Below, piece after piece: positions 17,235 to 26,032 of a stretch of 44,561 nt of DNA. The stretch's first letter is position 1; every line of letters starts with the position of its first letter. Made by a program: the position numbers and the translations under genes. The notes under the pieces are model-generated. The model saw nothing but the letters and a program-made list of their open reading frames with translations. It was not told the origin of the DNA and ran no database searches. This DNA is from Cellulosilyticum ruminicola JCM 14822 (lineage in GTDB: Bacteria; Bacillota; Clostridia; Lachnospirales; Cellulosilyticaceae): assembly GCF_001311925.1 (NCBI RefSeq), contig NZ_BBCG01000029.1:1-44561 (forward strand), written 5' to 3'.

Positions 17235-18003
17235 TTATCGCTTTTCAAAAGTTAAATTTAGTACGTTTTGAGTGATATAAATATACTGATTATCTTCTGT
17301 AACATATACCTTATATTTCTCTATAATCTCCTTTGAATGTCTTTTTATAAGTTCCTTATAACCACTTTCATTAATCCTTGGAAAACATATTGGTGTTTCA
17401 AATGCTGCCTTTAGCTCCATATTCACCTGAGCTGCTAACTCTATAAACTCTCCTTTTGTATAATACTTAATATGTCCATCTTTTTTCATCTGCATATATT
17501 GATCTACAAACCTTTCGTTATCTTCTTTACAAGGCGTAGGGTCTGCTATAAAAAGCTGTCCCTTAGGCTTTAAAATGCGTCCTATTTCTTTAAAGGTTTC
17601 CTCAATCTTTGGGAAGTGATGTAATGCATACCTTGTCACCACATAATTAAAGCTTCCCTCTTCAAAAGGAAAATGAATACCATCATAGGTTACAAAACTT
17701 ATATTTTTAAGTCCTTTTTGAATAGCTGCCTCCTGCCTCCTTATCAGCTTCTAATGTCTCCCCCACTATATCTAATCCTACAACTTCACACCCTGTAAAC
17801 TGCTTAGCTATTTCAAAGGCTAAATAGCCACTTCCAGTTCCTAAGTCTAATATTTTGCTGCCAGGTTTTATATTTAATGCTCCTAATATTTGTCTTAAAT
17901 GTGCATCATTTTGAGTTTGTTTATTATATAAACTTCCTTCTTTAAAGCTTTGCTCAAACCCCTTACGTGTGGCATCTATACTACTTTTAATATTTTCCTC
18001 CAT
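17235..18003 (-). pseudogene. class I SAM-dependent methyltransferase, frameshifted by a 7-bp duplication
   Basis: Two frames make one methyltransferase of about 254 residues. The N-terminal part (18003-17707) has motif I ILDLGTGSGYLAFEI and motif II acid in VVGLDI. The C-terminal part (17642-17235) has VTRYALHHFPKIEETF and the motif III-like ILKPKGQLFIADP. At 17727-17740 the 7-mer TGCCTCC occurs twice in tandem. Removing one copy restores EADKEAAIQKGLKNISFVTY and an open frame across the gap. The substrate is unknown; the layout resembles Methyltransf_11/25 enzymes such as UbiE-like ones. It has its own terminator, and a large hairpin separates it from the nitroreductase gene. Confidence 0.88.
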
Positions 18004-18029
18004 ATTATATATCCCCCTATTTTATAAAA

Positions 18030-18093
18030 AGGCGGATAGTCTCCTTATTAATCTCTACTTAAATAAATGATTAATTATGAATTCTATCCGCCT
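18030..18093 (-). terminator. long two-tier hairpin terminator after the nitroreductase gene
   Basis: AGGCGGATAG (18030-18039) pairs with CTATCCGCCT (18084-18093). An inner pair ATTAATC / GATTAAT (18047 and 18069) stacks inside. On the minus strand TTTTT follows the outer stem. It lies between the nitroreductase stop and the methyltransferase start. Confidence 0.85.
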
Positions 18094-18121
18094 AGTAAAT
18101 CATCTAGCTTATAAATAAACT

Positions 18122-18762
18122 CTATATAAATGTTACGACATCTTCTAATGGTTTACGTCTTGGTTGCTTTGGTGTTTCATCTTGTGGTACACCTAATGCA
18201 ATAATTGACATCATTGAGTATTCTGGTTTATTAAATCCAATAATCTCTTCAATCTCGCTTTTCGCATGAGCTGGTCCTGTCATATAACATGTCCCATAAC
18301 CCATATTAGCTGCTGCTAATAAAAGTTTTCTACTGCTGCCCCTATTCCTTGTGCTGCTGATTGTGGTGAACGTAATACTTCAAGTACATCTTCACTTACA
18401 TTATTGGCCATTAAAACTTTTTCTTCAATCATATCATATGGTTTAGAATAAACAACAACTGCTACTGTTCCCCTTTGGAAAGTTACATAATATGGTAAGA
18501 ATTTCATATATTTCTTTTGTTCTTCTTCTGTTTCCATCATATTAGCAATAGCCGTATGACTTTTGGCAACTACATCTGCCATTTGTTTGATTTTTTCCTG
18601 ATCTTGTACAACTACGAAATGCCAGTTTTGTTGATGTTTTGGTGATGGTGCATAAGTTGCAGCTTCTAACATTTTTAAAATATCCTCTTTTGGTACTGGA
18701 GCATCTTTAAAATCTCTAATGCTTTTTCTTTTATAAATAAAATCTAACTCTGACATATTCAT
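18122..18762 (-). pseudogene. nitroreductase family protein, frameshifted
   Basis: Two frames make one FMN-dependent nitroreductase of about 213 residues. The first (18762-18316) opens with FIYKRKSIRDFKDAPVPKED and the FMN-contacting RKSIR, then YAPSPKHQQNWHFVVV, and ends after SPQSAAQGIGAAVEN. The second continues LLLAAANMGYGTCYM to IIALGVPQDETPKQPRR, with the GYG-type dimer-site region. A missing base at the short A run near 18325-18329 explains the break (GAAAA before CTTTTATTA). The family reduces nitro compounds, quinones or flavins with NAD(P)H. The gene starts 32 bp after the alcohol dehydrogenase and is likely cotranscribed. Confidence 0.9.
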
Positions 18763-18793
18763 CTCCTATTATCTTTCTATTAACTTAATTATT

Positions 18794-19953
18794 CTACTTG
18801 CACATTTTAAGAATGTTTAAAACATCTTCTTTATTAAGTGGTACATAAGCATTTTGAAGATCACCAATTCTTACAGCTTTTTCAGCCATAGCTTCAAAAT
18901 GGGTTTCATCAATACCAAGCTCTGTAAGCGTCATAGGCAAGTGGCAGCTTCTAAAGAAGTTTTCTGTAGCATCAATAGCTTTATTAGCATAAGCCATTTT
19001 ATCAGCTTCTTCTGGCAGATGCCATACATTCTTAGCATACTCTATAAATTTATCTACTGTGTCCTCACTTAAGATATAACGCATCCATCTTGGTGTCACA
19101 ATAGCCAGACCTACACCATGTGTAATATCATAAAAAGCACTTAACTCATGTTCTATTGGATGGCAAGTCCATGGGCCTGATTTACCTGCACCCACAAGTC
19201 CATTAAGGCTAAAGTACTTGCCCACATTAAATTAGCTCTTGCTTCATAATTTGTAGGTTCTTCTAAAGCTATAGGACAATATTTGATGCATGTTTCTAAT
19301 AGATTTTCTGCTAATCTATTTTGAATAAATGTATCTGTTTCTTTTTTAAAATAGTTTTCGAAAATATGAGACATAATGTCAGCTGTACCTGCTGCTGTTT
19401 GGCGAGCTGGTAAAGTATATAAATACTCTGGGTCTAAAATAGATGCTTGTGGAATCATCTTCATAGATGCTGTGCCTAACTTTTCATTAAGCTCCATATT
19501 TGAAATAACAGCATTTTTATTCATTTCTGAACCTGTAGCTGCTAATGTAAGTACAGTTACAATTGGTAATACTTCTGTGATTTTGCTAGGGTCTGCAACA
19601 ATATCCCATGCATCGCCTTCATAATAATATCCAGCCCCAATAGCCTTAGAGCAGTCAATAACACTACCTCCGCCAATGGCTAAAATCACTTCTACATTAT
19701 ACTTGCGGCAAAGCTGCACCCCTTCTCTAACTGTTTCAATTTTAGGATTAGGATCTACGCCTGGTAATTCAATAATATTACAATCTGAAAGTAAACTTTT
19801 TGCTTTATCATATATGCCATTCTTTTTAATACTTCCTCCACCATATACAAGCAATACGTTTTTCCCATGTTTACGAATAGCTTCTGGTAAGTTTTCAATC
19901 ATACCTTTACCGAAATAAATCTTTGTATAAGCATTAAAAATAAAGTTGTCCAT
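18794..19953 (-). pseudogene. iron-containing alcohol dehydrogenase (butanol dehydrogenase type), frameshifted
   Basis: Two overlapping frames form one enzyme of about 387 residues, the normal length of YqhD/Bdh-type group III alcohol dehydrogenases. The N-terminal part has the NAD(P) motif LLVYGGGSIKKNG and AIGGGSVIDCSKA, and the first metal ligands in DIMSHIFENYF. The C-terminal part supplies HPIEHELSAF and ITHGVGLAIVTP with the remaining His ligands. The frames cross near 19202-19206. One extra A in TTAATGG would read STLALNGLVGAGKSGPWTCHP without interruption. It reduces aldehydes to alcohols during fermentation. The start follows GTGGAGGAAAT. The nitroreductase gene follows. Confidence 0.92.
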
Positions 19954-20029
19954 ATTTCCTCCACTATTTCTTATTATTTTTATTTTAATTTATTTTATCA
20001 TTAGATAGGTACTTCCTACAACTAATTAT

Positions 20030-21139
20030 TTAAGAGTTCAAAAGTTTACTTAAATACTCTTTAAGTACCTTGGCTGCTGCTTCATGTGCTTTAATGCCTG
20101 GATGACATCTTGCGCCTACTGTTTCATCTGTTGTATCTGGTAATCTTAAATAACTTACAGCTTCATCATGGGTTTGCTCCTTATATTCTTTAATAGCCAC
20201 TAAAATAGTCTCTTCCATAGGTATCCCTATCATCCCATATACCCATACAATCTGTGATTTTGGATTACATGTTCTAAGTTGTCTTAAGAAAGCTGTCATG
20301 GCATTTTGAATGGCATTTAAGTCTTCTTGATTATAAGTACCATCTGCATTTAGGCGGTTTTTATATACTTTGCCCGTTACTTCATCTTTCCACTCAGGAG
20401 AATTGAAAGCACCACTATCATTTGTACCTAAATTGATTACAATGGCATCGGGCTGCCAACTTGCAAAATCATACTTTTCATATGCACCTAAAGCCTTATT
20501 CTTCTCACCATTTAAAACGCCACATACCCTATCATAATAAAGCGGTAAGGCGCTATAAGGATTGTTATCCCATCCTGAAAGTACGCCCCAGCCACTTTGA
20601 GAAATAATATGATAATCTGCATTTAAAGCATTAGCTGTCATAACTGCATAGTTATTAGAGGTGCTAAACCACATTGAAATCCAATCTTGTTCTTGTAATG
20701 CGCCTATACTCCCTTCTCCTGAAGTAATGCTATCACCAATGAACTCAATTTTACACTTCTTATCCTCTAACTGCTCAAATGTCCCATCTGTTTTAAAGCG
20801 ATGAATCTGTATGCAGTGAGCTGAATCTACTGGCATAGCCTGCACTTCTTTTAAAACTTTCACATTTTTAATTACTTCTGAATTCATATTTCTAAAAAGA
20901 CAAATCCATTTTCTTCCCTTTTCAAGCATTTGTCTTGATATATAAGCTCCATTAATGACTACACTAATCCAAGGTTCATATATGTCATAGTCTGCTTCAA
21001 TCTCTATCCAAAGTTCACCACCCTTAACATTACATTCAATCCCGCTTCCTGTCCAAAATAGTGTAAGCGGCATTCTATTTTTTGTAGTTCTTCCTAAAAT
21101 TCTTAAATTTGAAACCTCGTTTACCCCAAAATTTTTCAT
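20030..21139 (-). CDS. SGNH/GDSL hydrolase, CE2-like carbohydrate esterase
   Basis: A 369-residue protein with an N-terminal beta-sandwich-like domain (residues about 1-125) and a C-terminal SGNH hydrolase domain. Block I is IEFIGDSITSGEGS with the nucleophile Ser, the oxyanion Asn block is VINLGTNDSGAFNS, and the catalytic His is in RCHPGIKAHEAAAKVL. The Asp normally three residues before the His is replaced (ARCHPG), as in CE2 enzymes that work with a Ser-His dyad. The two-domain layout also fits CE2 acetylxylan/deacetylases. No signal peptide is seen, so it may act on imported acetylated oligosaccharides, which suits a xylan degrader. It follows the Mbeg1-like gene by 57 bp. The start follows AAAGGAGCAGAGAG. 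Confidence 0.85.
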   Translation of the reverse strand: MKNFGVNEVSNLRILGRTTKNRMPLTLFWTGSGIECNVKGGELWIEIEADYDIYEPWISVVINGAYISRQMLEKGRKWICLFRNMNSEVIKNVKVLKEVQAMPVDSAHCIQIHRFKTDGTFEQLEDKKCKIEFIGDSITSGEGSIGALQEQDWISMWFSTSNNYAVMTANALNADYHIISQSGWGVLSGWDNNPYSALPLYYDRVCGVLNGEKNKALGAYEKYDFASWQPDAIVINLGTNDSGAFNSPEWKDEVTGKVYKNRLNADGTYNQEDLNAIQNAMTAFLRQLRTCNPKSQIVWVYGMIGIPMEETILVAIKEYKEQTHDEAVSYLRLPDTTDETVGARCHPGIKAHEAAAKVLKEYLSKLLNS

Positions 21140-21196
21140 CTCTCTGCTCCTTTATATCAATATGAATGTTATGAAATATCGTAACTGATTTAAATA

Positions 21197-22312
21197 CTAA
21201 CCTTGCCTTTGTGTAATGGCCTGCACATAATACTTGGAATATTCTCCTGCGAGAAACATAATGGTCTTAGTCACCATATCTTTCGTTTTTTCATCCATAG
21301 TATTTAAAGTCTTTAATATCACACTTATATTTTTAATCTTTTCTACCATTAATTCATTTACAGTTCTAGCGCCTGTTGCTTCTAAAGCTTCAAAAACAGT
21401 TTCTATAAACTTTTGCTTCTCATTTGCTTCTAACTTACCTAATAAAGCTGTAAGTGAATCATTTAACCTTTTACTATTCTCACTAATACCTTCTAAATAA
21501 ATGAGGCTATTTCCCATGACTTCCCATTCCATAATGTCATGTTGTAAGATGCCTTTATTCCCACTTTTAATCACCAGATATTCTTCTTCATGCTCTAATA
21601 GCATGCCTACCACAGAAGATTCTGGCACAATGGTTTTAATCTTATGAAGCATTTCTCTATAATTTTTACTTTCAATTATTTCTTTATTAAAACCTGGGCC
21701 ATCATTATTATAAATCTTAAGAATACGACGCTTGAGCCTTGAATGGCACATAATGCCTGCATACATAGCGAGATTACCTCCCTTTGAATGCCCTCCTAAA
21801 CGTATAATTCTTCTACTTCGCTTAGTTGTTTCCTCTAAATAAGCTAGTGCATCTATTTGTGCTGGCACAGGTGTAATATACGTCATTTTTAAATCTTCTT
21901 TCCAGCCCACCAAAGTATCATCAGTGCCTCTATAGGAAATATAAGTTGTACCATCTCCTAATAAAATATGCAGTGCTGCAAATTGTTTTTCATCTGTATA
22001 ATCTATCGTACTTACATATTTGCACAAACCTATATGCCTAAATCTTTCAGTAGCCGCTACTTTCTTTAATATAAAAGGCACTAACTTAGTGGATATGGTC
22101 TGTACTTTTAATTCTTCTTCTGAATACATTTTAAAAAACAGCTTACTCGCATCTTCTAGTGTGATAATATCACGGTACATAGGTCCTGGTACAATTCCAT
22201 CAAAGTTAATATATGAGACTAATGATAATATTAAGTTATCAATTTCGTTAAAAGGTGCTTGTGCAAATGTTAAGTCGCCACGCCATATTAAATAATCTAC
22301 TATATTGGCCAT
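21197..22312 (-). CDS. Mbeg1-like (DUF2974) alpha/beta-hydrolase fold protein
   Basis: A 371-residue protein of the DUF2974/Mbeg1-like family. Family marks are the opening NIVDYLIWRGDLTFAQAPFN, the segment SYRGTDDTLVGWKEDLKMTY, and the nucleophile elbow GGHSKGGNLAMYAG near residue 180. A helical C-terminal part of about 100 residues follows. The lipase-like elbow (GHSKG) suggests hydrolase activity, but a substrate has not been established to my knowledge. No signal peptide or membrane span, so it is probably cytoplasmic. The start follows AGGGGGGAGTGCT. The esterase gene follows by 57 bp. Confidence 0.87.
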   Translation of the reverse strand: MANIVDYLIWRGDLTFAQAPFNEIDNLILSLVSYINFDGIVPGPMYRDIITLEDASKLFFKMYSEEELKVQTISTKLVPFILKKVAATERFRHIGLCKYVSTIDYTDEKQFAALHILLGDGTTYISYRGTDDTLVGWKEDLKMTYITPVPAQIDALAYLEETTKRSRRIIRLGGHSKGGNLAMYAGIMCHSRLKRRILKIYNNDGPGFNKEIIESKNYREMLHKIKTIVPESSVVGMLLEHEEEYLVIKSGNKGILQHDIMEWEVMGNSLIYLEGISENSKRLNDSLTALLGKLEANEKQKFIETVFEALEATGARTVNELMVEKIKNISVILKTLNTMDEKTKDMVTKTIMFLAGEYSKYYVQAITQRQG

Positions 22313-22405
22313 AGCACTCCCCCCTATTGCAACTTATTATATTTCCCCTATTCACGATTATTATACTACAGTTCAAATGAAATGTAGTCTGATAAATAAA
22401 TTATT

Positions 22406-22528
22406 TCATATAGCTTCTAAAAATATCTCATCATAAGGCTTATCAACTGTTACAATATATTCTTTTTCATGTTCATGCTCTGCTGCCAATATACTATGGG
22501 CCAAATCTCCGTCATTTGTTCTAAAGTT
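22406..22528 (-). pseudogene. remnant of RluF-type 23S rRNA pseudouridine synthase
   Basis: The minus strand encodes, with no start codon, NFRTNDGDLAHSILAAEHEH and then EKEYIVTVDKPYDEIFLEAI before a stop. This closely follows the conserved TNDGDL...ILxAExxHEKEYxVTVDKP segment of RluB/RluF pseudouridine synthases, just after their catalytic region. Only about 40 of some 240 residues remain; the S4 domain, catalytic Asp segment and C-terminal half are absent. It lies in the 400-bp space between the Mbeg1-like gene and the thi operon, so a deletion has removed most of a gene. Confidence 0.8.
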
Positions 22529-22566
22529 CTCTGCATCCCTTTATTTATTATGGCATAAACACCTTC

Positions 22567-22633
22567 AAAAGAGGATCGCCACGCAAAAAAGAACTACCTT
22601 GAAATTATCCCTAACTCCCGATAGTCCTCTTTT
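22567..22633 (-). terminator. inverted repeat, probable thi operon terminator
   Basis: AAAAGAGGA (22567-22575) pairs with TCCTCTTTT (22625-22633), extended by TCG/CGA after a 3-nt bulge, around a loop of about 40 nt. It lies about 80 bp beyond the thiH stop. On the minus strand the left arm ends in four T. The long loop is unusual for a simple terminator. Confidence 0.55.
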
Positions 22634-22710
22634 ATTATTTATATATTACCAATCCCAGTAATTCATACACTATATTTATTATTTATCAAATTAAAACAGT
22701 TAATCTTTCT

Positions 22711-23874
22711 CTATACAAATACATATTCATTTGTTACAGGTTGTAATCCTCTAGATTTAATAGCTGCATAAACCTCTTCAAAGCTGCGGTTATCTGCTAT
22801 CTCAAATTGATTATCACCTTTATCTGCAATCTCTTCTTCCGTATGACTGCCTATACCTGTACTTACCCCAGCAGATATTTTTGTGGCTGCAAGGCCAATC
22901 ACATTATCTCTAAACTCTGCACGTTCTCTAGTAGATATTGTGATACTTGCAAATGGCATAAATAAACGATAAGCTATGATGACCTGTAAAAGCTGCATCT
23001 CATGAACATCTTTAGGATTAATTTGAGCATTATTAATGATTGGTCTTAATCTTGGACAAGAAAAGGCTATCTCTGCATGAGGATATTTTCTTTGAATAAG
23101 ATAAGCATGCATTCCTGTAGCAAAGGCATCTTTTCTAAAATCATCAAGCCCTAATAAAGCAGCAAAGCCTACGCCTCTCATCCCACCTTTAAGGGCACGT
23201 TCCTGAGCACACATACGATATGGAAAAACACGTTTATGTCCTGCCAGATGTAATGTTTCATATTTATCCGCATTATAAGTTTCTTGAAATACGGTAACAA
23301 AGTCTGCCCCACATTCATGTAAATAGGCATATTCATCACTATTCATTGGATAAACTTCAAGTCCTACCATTTTAAAGTATTTACGTGCAATTTTGCAGGC
23401 TTCTCCTATGTATTTAACATCACTCATCTTTCGGCTTTCCCCTGTTAGCATCAAAATCTCTTCAATGCCTGTTGCCGCAATAGCAGCCATTTCCTTTTCC
23501 ATCTCCTGTACATTAAGCTTAGCACGTTTAATTTTGTTATGGCAGTTAAAACCACAGTAAATACAATAATTTTCACAGTAATTGGCTAGATATAGTGGTG
23601 TAAACATATACACACTATTTCCAAAGTGCTTTCTTGTCTCCTTTTGTGCTGCTTGTGCCATTTCTTCTAAAAAAGGCATAGCCGCCGGTGAAAGAAGGGC
23701 TGCAAAATCCCTTGGGTTACGCATCTCCTTCTCTAAAGCTCTCTTTACATCTTCTGCCGTATAACTATTATAATCATAGGCATTCATTGCCTTAATTACT
23801 TCTTCCATAATACCTGGTTCTAAAACTTCCATGCCTTCCATATATGCCATATGATCTGTTCTTGTTTCACTCAT
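22711..23874 (-). CDS. thiH: 2-iminoacetate synthase ThiH (radical SAM)
   Basis: A 387-residue radical SAM enzyme. The cluster motif CxxxCxxC is visible as NYCENYCIYCGFNC near residue 100, and the rest matches ThiH in length and in segments such as MLTGESRKMSDV and VGFAALLGLDDFRKD. It cleaves tyrosine to dehydroglycine (2-iminoacetate) and p-cresol, giving the glycine-derived part of the thiazole ring. Use of ThiH rather than the oxygen-dependent ThiO fits an anaerobe. It is the last gene of thiSFGH, about 80 bp after thiG. The ribosome site is weak at normal spacing; an AAGGGAG lies about 30 nt further up. Confidence 0.95.
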   Translation of the reverse strand: MSETRTDHMAYMEGMEVLEPGIMEEVIKAMNAYDYNSYTAEDVKRALEKEMRNPRDFAALLSPAAMPFLEEMAQAAQKETRKHFGNSVYMFTPLYLANYCENYCIYCGFNCHNKIKRAKLNVQEMEKEMAAIAATGIEEILMLTGESRKMSDVKYIGEACKIARKYFKMVGLEVYPMNSDEYAYLHECGADFVTVFQETYNADKYETLHLAGHKRVFPYRMCAQERALKGGMRGVGFAALLGLDDFRKDAFATGMHAYLIQRKYPHAEIAFSCPRLRPIINNAQINPKDVHEMQLLQVIIAYRLFMPFASITISTRERAEFRDNVIGLAATKISAGVSTGIGSHTEEEIADKGDNQFEIADNRSFEEVYAAIKSRGLQPVTNEYVFV

Positions 23875-23957
23875 ATTATTTATAGCAGTTGCTGTATTTT
23901 TACTGCTTTCTCCCTTCTACTTTTCTCTTTAACCCTATTTTTACTTCTAGTCTCTAA

Positions 23958-24746
23958 TTAATCTTGTAAAAAACCAGTTAAAGGAGAGGAAGCACTTGCC
24001 CCACTTGCTAAAACACGACCAAGTCCAGAAAGATAAGCAAGTCTTCCTGCTTCTATGGCATTTTTAAAGGCTCTTGCCATCATTGTAATATTGCCGGCTG
24101 TAGCTATAGCCGTATTGGCCATAATAGCTGCTGCCCCCATTTCCATAGCTTCACAAGCCTGACTAGGTGCACCAATCCCTGCATCTACAATAATTGGCAG
24201 GTCTATTTCATTAATTAAAATCTTGATAAATTCCTTTGTACAAAGTCCTCTATTTGAACCAATAGGTGAAGCTAGAGGCATAATTGCTGCTGCTCCTGCA
24301 TTTACTAAATCTCTTGCTACATTTAAATCTGGATACATATAAGGCATGACAATGAAGCCTTCTTTTGCTAAAAGCTCTGTAGCTTTAATAGTCTCTGTAT
24401 TATCAGGTAATAAATATTTGCTATCTCTCATAATCTCAATTTTTACAAAATCCCCACAGCCTACTTCTCTTGCAAGTCTTGCAATACGTACAGCTTCTTT
24501 AGCATTTCTAGCTCCTGATGTATTTGGTAAAAGGGTGACATCTTTAGGAATATAATCTAAAATATTTTCCCCACTTCCAGTATTGGCTCGGCGTACTGCC
24601 ATAGTCACCATTTGTGCCCCTGCATCTTCTATAGCCGCTTTAATCAGTTCTAAACTATATTTCCCTGAACCTAATATAAATCTAGACTCAAATTCATGCC
24701 CACCAATTACTAATTTGTCTAATCCATTTACTTTCTTTTCATCCAT
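23958..24746 (-). CDS. thiG: thiazole synthase ThiG
   Basis: A 262-residue TIM-barrel enzyme of normal length. [10 protein letters not shown] and the segments [29 protein letters not shown] and [20 protein letters not shown] are characteristic. ThiG joins deoxyxylulose 5-phosphate, sulfur from ThiS thiocarboxylate and dehydroglycine from ThiH to make the thiamine thiazole. The start follows ATAAGGAGAATAGGC. It lies between thiF and thiH in the operon. Confidence 0.96.
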   Translation of the reverse strand: MDEKKVNGLDKLVIGGHEFESRFILGSGKYSLELIKAAIEDAGAQMVTMAVRRANTGSGENILDYIPKDVTLLPNTSGARNAKEAVRIARLAREVGCGDFVKIEIMRDSKYLLPDNTETIKATELLAKEGFIVMPYMYPDLNVARDLVNAGAAAIMPLASPIGSNRGLCTKEFIKILINEIDLPIIVDAGIGAPSQACEAMEMGAAAIMANTAIATAGNITMMARAFKNAIEAGRLAYLSGLGRVLASGASASSPLTGFLQD

Positions 24747-24800
24747 GCCTATTCTCCTTATCTCTATTTTCTATTTATAACTAGTCGTAACATCTGTTTA

Positions 24801-25624
24801 TTAAACTTCTTCTATATTTAAAATAAGCCTTAAAATCATATTAGCTTGATGCCCTGCACAAATGCTTACTCTAGGCGCCATAAGCCCCATTCCTGCTTTG
24901 CCCCATTATAGAGGTCCCCACAAATATAAAGGCGCTTATTAATCTTCTTAGTCTGAATCTCATTACTACTTTCATAACCAGCCATCCCAGAAGCTGCTAC
25001 AATTTTAATATCTCCTCGCGCCTCTAATAAAGCGTTAACAATCATTGCTTTAGCTTCTGGCTTATCAAAAGCTTCACAGACTATTTCCTCCTCTTTAAAA
25101 AGGTCTAACACATTTTCTTGTGTTACTTTAAAGGTATCGATTTCCACAGTGATATAAGGATTAATTTCTTGAATCTCTTGTTTTAAAGCTTCTGTTTTAT
25201 ACATACCTAAATGCTTAATCTTATACATCTGACGATTTAAATTACTTGGTTCTACAATATCAAAGTCAACTAAATGTAAATGCCCTACACCAGTTCTTGC
25301 AAGTTCTATAGCAATATGAGATCCTAGCCCCCCAAGTCCTGCAATAGCGACTTTGGCTTTCTTAACCTTTTCATGAACACTTGGCGTATGTCTTGCACAC
25401 ATTAACGCTTCTAGTTCTTCCTTGCTAGGCATCTCTCCTTTTACAATAAAGGCCACTTCGTCCCCTTCATCAAGCTTTAAGTCTTCATCTGTTTGGAACC
25501 CATTATAAATTGTAATAAGTGGCCCCTTAATTGCTCGAGTTGCTCCATATAGGAATTCTTCTTTAAGTGTCCATAAAGACTTACTTTTTACCTCTTGCTG
25601 TTTACCATTTATGCTTACTTTCAA
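24801..25624 (-). pseudogene. thiF: ThiS adenylyltransferase ThiF with N-terminal ThiS-like domain, frameshifted
   Basis: An N-terminal ubiquitin-like ThiS-type domain (about residues 1-65, MKVSINGKQQEVKSKSLWTL) is fused to an E1-like domain with the nucleotide-binding GLGGLGSHIAIELARTGVGH and VEPSNLNRQ. This fused ThiF form is known in clostridia. The reading frame runs out after NGAKQEW. In the next frame GMGLMAPRVSICAGHQANMI continues to a TAA at 24801. The break sits in the three A residues at 24897-24899; a fourth A restores NGAKAGMGLM. It activates the ThiS C-terminus by adenylation. The start is TTG after AGGGGGCATTAAT. Confidence 0.9.
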
Positions 25625-25645
25625 ATTAATGCCCCCTAACTTTTA

Positions 25646-25840
25646 TCAGCCTCCACCTACAAAGTGAATAATTTCAATTTTATCTTCATCACATAGATAA
25701 GTTGTCTCATAAGTACGTTTAGACACAATCTCCTCATTAATTTCAACAGCTACAGTTTCTAAGCGATAACCCGCTGTCTTTAAAAATTCTAAAACTGTTA
25801 CTTTTTTATACTCTTGTTTTTCACCATTTACTGTAATCAT
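25646..25840 (-). CDS. thiS: sulfur carrier protein ThiS
   Basis: A 64-residue ubiquitin-fold protein that starts MITVNGEKQEYKK and ends in HFVGGG, with the C-terminal GlyGly that becomes a thiocarboxylate. It hands sulfur to ThiG. First gene of thiSFGH. The start follows TTGGGGGTGAAAAA. No TPP riboswitch is visible between it and the terminator upstream at 25879-25938. Confidence 0.93.
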   Translation of the reverse strand: MITVNGEKQEYKKVTVLEFLKTAGYRLETVAVEINEEIVSKRTYETTYLCDEDKIEIIHFVGGG

Positions 25841-25878
25841 TTTTTCACCCCCAAAGCTTTAAATTTAATTAAAAAGCA

Positions 25879-25938
25879 AAAAAGGCCGCACGAAAGAATA
25901 CTACACCCGCGGTGGTGTACCCCTTCATGCGACCTTTG
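25879..25938 (-). terminator. large nested terminator between purH and thiS
   Basis: On the minus strand AAAGGTCGCATGAAG pairs over about 15 bp (three G-U) with CTTTCGTGCGGCCTTT, then TTTTTT. The loop holds a second GC-rich hairpin around TACACC / GGTGTA. It lies about 95 bp after the AICAR transformylase stop. It is much larger than needed for a simple terminator. Confidence 0.85.
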
Positions 25939-26032
25939 TCACACTCTTATTCAATAAGCATTTGCCTACTGGTCTTAAATGTTATATGCAATTTTTAATT
26001 ACTAATATTATAGTCAATTATTTGCGTATTGT

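Noticed and set aside
25879-25938. T-box-like tail (ACCGCGG and a terminal CG-rich stem with T run)
   Set aside because: The conserved AGGGTGGNACCGCG sequence is not matched, and there is too little room upstream for stem I with a specifier codon. A terminator explains it.
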